From positions 99,574,712-99,638,711 of the forward strand of contig CM042141.1 in assembly GCA_023376005.1 (NCBI GenBank): 64,000 nucleotides of DNA, written 5' to 3'. This document shows, in pieces, positions 59,336 through 64,000 of the stretch. Origin of the DNA: Doryteuthis pealeii (lineage: Eukaryota; Mollusca; Cephalopoda; Myopsida; Loliginidae). A program made the position numbers and the translations under genes. Under the pieces are notes generated by a model that saw only the letters and a program-made list of their open reading frames with translations, was not told where the DNA came from and made no database searches. Within the stretch, counting starts at the first letter, position 1. Every line of letters starts with the position of its first letter.

Positions 59336-59520
59336 GGCAGTAATGATTGATAGTGCTCACAGCTCCCCTAGTCCCTTAAGCAGTGCCAATAGCAGCCAAG
59401 ACTCCTTGCACAAACACCAAAAAAAGCGTGGTATAAAAAGCTCTATAGGAAGACTTTTCAGCAAAAAAGAAAAACAGAAAACAAAAGAGGCAATGATAAG
59501 AGGAGAAAATATGGCCTCCG
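59336..59520 (+). CDS. PPFIA: Liprin-alpha exon W17 (185 nt)
   Basis: Acceptor TTCTCTCTTTTCAG, donor GTAATA. It reads (R)AVMIDSAHSSPSPLSSANSS, QDSLHKHQKKRGIKSSIGRL, FSKKEKQKTKEAMIRGENMA, S(G), ending in phase 1. SNSSQDSLHK--KK-GIKSSIGRLF-KKEK is one of the best conserved linker motifs of liprin-alpha and strongly basic. The frame continues open to a stop at 59613, but the next exon supplies the family sequence, so 59520 is the end in the main product. Confidence 0.95.
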
Positions 59521-60234
59521 GTAATAATTCAATTTTATTATATAAAGTTTATGGAATATCTAAAAAAAAAAAAAAAAATTGTTTACCAAACAAAATTGTG
59601 AAAATTCCCTCTTGAACTGGAGAAAATAAAAAATTAAGAATAAGTTTACCACTGCCATTATTTTCCTGGTAATGAAATTAGTAGCAAACTCAAGCTAAAA
59701 CTTATAAACTCTTATAAAGGTAGCAGTAAAACAGAACTCTCCAGTCATTGGCTGGAAGTCATATGACCAAACATATAAAGCTACAGAACTACCTAAACAG
59801 TCAATAGTGTACCAAATTCAAAATGGAAGTGATATTTGTGAAAGCCTGTCTCTGGGGGGAGAATCAGGGTTTAATCAGCCCTGATTAGGTTGCCTGGGAG
59901 AGAAAATATGATGTTGAAAGACCTGAAATTTTCAATGATCTTAGGAAACTGACATCGCTGGTGACACCCCCCCCCTTTTTTTTTGTCAGATGTATTTTGC
60001 AAAATATTGAATATTTGAAAAATGACTGATCCCTTGTTTAAAACCTGAAAAATTAATTTCTATATTTCTTTTAGGTAATCACTTTAGATAATGGTCTAAT
60101 TAAATATTTTCATTTTGTTTTATTAAAAAAAACATATAACCCCCCCCCAAAAAAAAAGCCTGATAATTTAATCAGCAATTGTGTTATTGTATAAAAACAT
60201 TAATTTAATTAATTATATTTTATGTGGTGTAGTT

Positions 60235-60469
60235 GAAGGTGCGTAGTGTAATGGTTAGTCATAGGAAATGGACTCCTCAACCCGAGTTCAAATCCGGGAC
60301 GAAGCTACAGTTCACATAGCGCTAATAACCTTGGGAAAGGTATGCCTCCAACTACTCACCCTCCAGCTATGGGTAAATAGTAGGGCAGACCTGGGCTCTT
60401 TAACCTTGGTTAGGCAACCAGTCTAGGAGAAGGAAAACTCTGAATTCAAACCTGTTTAACTCCGCTTGG
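60235..60469 (+). mobile_element. Family B tRNA-derived SINE
   Basis: AAGGTGCGTAGTGTAATGGT, CCCGAGTTCAAATCCGGGAC (good B box), ACCTTGGGAAAGGTATGCC, GGTAAATAGTAGGGCAGAC, AACTCTGAATTCAAACC. The 3' end is truncated. Confidence 0.9.
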
Positions 60470-60479
60470 GGTGGTCACT

Positions 60480-60655
60480 ACTAGAATAGGCTCAGTCCTA
60501 ATTAGTGAGCTATTTCACTAATTAATTTCTACACAATCCTACATCTCATTGGGGCCTCTTAGTGATCTTTCTTTTATTAACATTCAAATGATCAATGAGC
60601 AGCCAATAGGAAAATTCCTTACATTGAGTAACTGCAAAAAAAAAGTCACCCTGTC
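60480..60655 (+). repeat. Interspersed repeat (CAATAAGCAGCC family)
   Basis: GATCAATGAGCAGCCAATAG, TTACATTGAGTAACTGC and GTCACCCTGTCTG. Abuts the SINE at 60235-60469. Confidence 0.75.
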
Positions 60656-60920
60656 TGTTATGGCAATCCATCTTATTAAGCATTCAATATATTTTATTTT
60701 ATTTCTGAGAGTTTGGGATATATTCTAAATATTTTCAAATTGTATTTTACTTTTCAGGATTGGTTTTGACATGATTTGTTTATCATAGTCTTAGATTTTT
60801 ATGTTACTTTGATACACTTGTTTGTTTGTTTTTTTATCTGCCTTGCTTTTTTTTAGTTTTTAATGTATTGTGTCATTTATTTTGTTATGTCCTGATTATT
60901 TTCACTTGTATACATTGTAG

Positions 60921-61014
60921 GTGGTCAATATGGAGACGGTCTTGAAGCAGGCTCATCAGATACTTTAGCATTAGGATTAGGGCAATCCGAATTTGATCGT
61001 AGGAAAAAGAAAAA
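60921..61014 (+). CDS. PPFIA: Liprin-alpha exon W18 (94 nt)
   Basis: Acceptor ATACATTGTAG, donor GTGAGT. It completes a Gly codon, then reads GQYGDGLEAGSSDTLALGLG QSEFDRRKKK(K). It corresponds to the family's GLSKLGGQAEKNRKLQKK just before SAM 1, with the basic run RRKKKK in place of RKLQKK. It ends in phase 2 (AA|G). Confidence 0.92.
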
Positions 61015-61198
61015 GTGAGTATTTAAAATTCTATTGTTCGTTCAATTTGAATATTTTATTGTAGCTTTTAGTTTTAATTTTCATTAAATGTTTTCTTTTA
61101 CAGAACTTTTATTTTAATACGTTTGATAAAATAATTTTCTTTGTTTTTTTTTTTTTTTAACATTTAAAAAAAATGAAATTTGCTTATATATATATAAT

Positions 61199-61403
61199 GA
61201 TTAAAAAACCGAATGGTCGAAACCAAATCGACTTGAGTTTCTTCTAGTTAACAAATTTTCAGGGTAAAACACCAACCACACTAAAAATGGGAACAGCCCA
61301 CCTTTATATAAAACAATAATAAAGTAACACCTTTTACCCTAAAGATTTGTAAACTACAAGAAATTCAATTTGGTCTGGTTTTCGACCATTCAATTTTTAA
61401 TTG
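61199..61403. repeat. Fold-back repeat beside (TA)n
   Basis: Left ATTAAAAAACCGAATGGTCG pairs with right CGACCATTCAATTTTTAAT. The arms continue through GAAACC, GAGTTTCTTCTAGTT and TTTTCAGGGTAAAA. Confidence 0.85.
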
Positions 61404-61925
61404 TATATTTAGCTCTTTTTATTGAGCACTTTTACATATTTTTGAATCTGTGAATCCCAGAGTATTTGATTTTGGATATTTATTTACTCTTTCTGGATTT
61501 TAATCGTTGACTACTCTATCTATATATCGATCTATATATAATCAATTATTTTAATGATTTTATTTTATATATTTATTTTTTTAAACAGTTATATTTTTAG
61601 GTAAAGTGGCTTTTATTCCTTTTCAGGTTAATTAAATTTACATTTTTCTTTGATTATATCATTGCACACCTGTAAATGAATGAAAGGAAATTAATCCTTA
61701 GAACCCAAATGGCCAATATTTGGGCTGCTACCTAGATGTACATGTACAACCAAAGTGTATAACATGTCAAACCCTATTAAACATTTTAAAATCTTGTTAT
61801 ATAAGCAAGTATGAAATTTTTAAAAAAATGAGTTTCTTGCTCAAATGTTTGGATTATTTATATCATTAAACACAAGCAAATATAAAATTGGCAAAAATGA
61901 CTTTCTTGTGCAAATGTTTGAATTT

Positions 61926-62543
61926 CAGTGGTTTTCAAACTTTTTGGAGACAGGATCCCTTTCTATCTCGTGGACCCCCATATAAATAAAATACAAATGT
62001 GACAGAACATGAGTCTAGTGGTGAAGATGAGGACTTGCTGTATTCTCGAAGGAAGCGGGTTAGGCTTTGTCTGGCATGTAGGATTTTGATCTAAGATTGA
62101 ACCCGCATCCTTCTGAATACGAAAAGGTGATACTTGAGTGTACCACTGAAGATTAAGTTGACCCAAGTTCCTGTATGTTAAAACCAGATGCCTGTATGAC
62201 AGCTAAAAGCATGTGGGCGCTGGGTGTATAAATAGACCAGCAAAAGTCCAGGTGGAAGTGAAGGAAAAACTGTTACGAGATCTGAGAAACAGTAGCATCG
62301 AGAGGCTTAGAAAAAGAAACAACAAGAAGATGTAGACGTCAACTGCAACAAGACAGAAAGTGGAAAAGAAAAAGGAATGGAAAAGATTAACCCCCCCCCA
62401 ACAAAGACTTTTTTGTTTAACTTAAATTTTATTTTTTCCTCAACAACAAATTTGCAGTTCGATTGCTAATCAAATAATATAAATTTTCAAGACCTATAGA
62501 CCCCACCATCTGTGCTTCCCGGACCAAAGTTTGAAAACTACTG
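61926..62543. mobile_element. hAT-like non-autonomous element
   Basis: Starts CAGTGGTTTTCAAACTTTTTGG and ends ACCAAAGTTTGAAAACTACTG, the classic hAT-type terminal form. Flanks GTTTGAATTT and GTTTAATTT look like a degraded target duplication. The 618-bp interior has no transposase. Confidence 0.75.
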
Positions 62544-62604
62544 GTTTAATTTATATATATTTATTCCATGTGTTAAGCAAAAAATTGTTTTTAATTATTA
62601 TCAG

Positions 62605-62686
62605 GCATGAATTATTGGAAGAGGCAATGAAAGCTGGTACACCATTTGCCCTATGGAACGGTCCTACCGTTGTTGCTTGGCTGGAG
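62605..62686 (+). CDS. PPFIA: Liprin-alpha exon W19, start of SAM domain 1
   Basis: Acceptor AATTATTATCAG, donor GTAAGC; 82 nt. It reads (K)[27 protein letters not shown], matching vertebrate [29 protein letters not shown]. The segment [11 protein letters not shown] is the first helix of SAM 1, which contributes to binding of CASK and other partners. The exon ends in phase 0, and the remaining SAM exons lie beyond the window. Confidence 0.97.
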
Positions 62687-63114
62687 GTAAGCACACCTAT
62701 AGATCAAAGTAAGAAATATTGCATGTGTCACTTTCAATGTTTTATTCTATGACCTGAAACTCATTTATATAAATATATTTATATAAAAGAGGAAGCTTAA
62801 CATTCTCAACTTGTCTAATTTACTATGTTGGTTATGTTTTAGCTGATTAGAAATGTGCAATAAATTACTTTTTACAGACGTTGGGTTTTAATTATTTTCA
62901 ATAATGATAATAGTAATCAGAATTTAATAAACAAAAATTCTCTCTCCAAATTTCTTTACTTCTCAAAAAAAAAAAAAAAAAAAAAAAGCAATATTGATTT
63001 TGGCTATTTCAATTAATTCATCATGAACAGAAGACTGAAATTCTTTTATGTCTTTTGAAAATATTTCGAAAGACTTCAATTGAGTAATAAGATAAAAAAG
63101 GAAAATAGTTTACT

Positions 63115-63525
63115 ACAGCATTACTCAAAGTGGTGGTACCCAAGAAATATACTGCCAATATGTACTACAAGCAACTGGAGTCGTTTGTTTATCAAAATGA
63201 CTTGATTCAGCATTAAATGACCTGAATAGGGTTGATCTGCCGTAAATCAACCAACCAACCAACTACTGTTTGTATGTGGTGAGTTTCCAGTTTCCTATTA
63301 TCATGATATATATATATATATAATGTGTAATGTAAAAATGAAAATACATAAAATCTTTCTGTGTTGTTTGATATTATTCTTTTCACATGCTGTGGTCCAA
63401 TACAACAGATAGAAATACTTGGAACTATGCACAATAATAATAATAATAATAATATGGCACCAGTTCATGGCACATTTGAAAAATATCCTGCTGGTACACC
63501 ACATCTGATAGTTTGAAAAGTACTG
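63115..63525. mobile_element. hAT-like MITE relic with SINE-tail insertion
   Basis: Left CAGCATTACTCAAAGTGGTG and right ...TAGTTTGAAAAGTACTGG resemble hAT termini in opposite orientation. The interior is interrupted at about 63196-63265 by a SINE-tail fragment containing GGGTTGATCTGCCGTAAATC. (TAA)n at 63433-63452. Confidence 0.45.
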
Positions 63526-63687
63526 GTCTACTACTGTGTTGTTGTTGGCGGCGGCAAAATTCCATTGACTATAACTGAGGCAAGGATTTAAGTACTCATT
63601 TAAATGTTTTTCTGAAGTACATCTTCAAGGGGAATAGAAATTAGTTCTTTTCTGTACTTCCCTGCTCAAAATATACTACTACCTAGT

Positions 63688-63720
<33 letters not shown>

Positions 63721-63763
63721 CATCATTTGGCGAAAAAATAAGTACATGTTTATAATTCTAATA

Positions 63764-63910
63764 GGGCTGGTTAGCTCAATCTAGAGAGCATTCACCTAGG
63801 AATCGTAAGGTTCCGTGTTTGATACCAGTCCTTGCCAACTTAGTACATAACTTGATTTGGCATCAAATGACCCAAAAGAGGGTTGAGATGTTGTAAAACA
63901 ACTAACAATC
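63764..63910 (+). mobile_element. Chimeric SINE: family A head with another tail
   Basis: GGGCTGGTTAGCTCAATCTA, GGTTCCGTGTTTGATACCAG and TCCTTGCCAACTTAGTA as in family A, but the tail is ACTTGATTTGGCATCAAATG, GGGTTGAGATGTTGTAAAAC, a tail also seen at 63196-63265 and 43672-43705. Confidence 0.8.
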
Positions 63911-64000
63911 AAAAACCTTTCAGGTCTTTTAATTTAGGTTAAAAGCGCAGTAAGACTTTAAAATTGTTTTTAGTTTTGTATAGGCCAAAAATGAAAAGCT

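Larger units (their letters stand above)
59521..60920 (+). other. Intron W17-W18
   Basis: 1.4 kb, phase 1. A full tRNA-derived SINE at 60235-60469 is followed directly by another interspersed repeat at 60480-60655. 59620-59960 is non-simple sequence that I could not identify. Confidence 0.8.
61015..62604 (+). other. Intron W18-W19
   Basis: 1.6 kb, phase 2. Holds a fold-back element (61199-61403) and a 618-bp hAT-like MITE (61926-62543). Confidence 0.8.
62687..64000 (+). other. Downstream intron, partial
   Basis: Phase 0, continues past the window. A hAT-like MITE relic (about 63115-63525) is interrupted by a SINE tail (63196-63265), followed by T30 at 63691-63720 and a SINE at 63764-63910. 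Confidence 0.75.

Noticed and set aside
59521..59615. Continuation of exon W17 to a stop at 59613, a possible alternative C-terminus
   Set aside because: It ends in a Lys-rich run coded by poly-A, and the family sequence resumes in phase at 60921. Intron retention is possible but unsupported.

Overview
The window is animal nuclear DNA lying wholly inside one gene. Nineteen short exons on the + strand, all with GT...AG borders and compatible phases, join into one open frame of about 832 codons that reads as liprin-alpha (PPFIA family; syd-2 in C. elegans), an active-zone scaffold protein. The first exons (the N-terminal ~90 residues) lie before position 4736. The rest of the three SAM domains lies after 62686. 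No promoter, transcription start or stop codon of the gene is in the window. About 2.5 kb of 64 kb is coding.

The organism is probably a coleoid cephalopod, octopus-like. The DNA is very AT-rich. The introns carry tRNA-derived SINE families, RTE-type LINE fragments whose 3' part reads CWRSKDELISDVLLW, mariner transposase relics, hAT-like and fold-back MITEs, and dozens of (TA)n tracts. This assignment rests on my recognition of the repeats and was not tested by a search.

Layout: 1-4735 intron; 4736-13915 the three most conserved coiled-coil exons (W1-W3); 13916-26868 a 13 kb repeat-rich intron; 26869-38278 eight exons (W4-W11) for the long parallel coiled coil; 40073-42548 two exons (W12-W13) closing the coiled-coil half; 42549-56224 two long introns around a 90-nt symmetric exon (W14); 56225-61014 exons for the Ser/Pro-rich, basic linker, including a probable 33-nt microexon (W16); 62605-62686 the start of SAM domain 1 (W19).

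The non-coding structure is the most unusual part. A 39-nt sequence on the - strand at 36369-36407 matches a minimal type-I hammerhead ribozyme. A second hammerhead-like fold lies at 41195-41241, inside a nest of inverted repeats, and there are several decayed relatives, as expected of Penelope-like elements or their non-autonomous derivatives. A ~930-bp pure pyrimidine tract ends 37 bp before exon W3. A 21-nt copy of exon W6 sequence sits in the intron after W7. A SINE is inserted in a LINE with an intact target duplication. At least nine fold-back elements and many oppositely oriented SINE copies would give the pre-mRNA extensive double-stranded structure.
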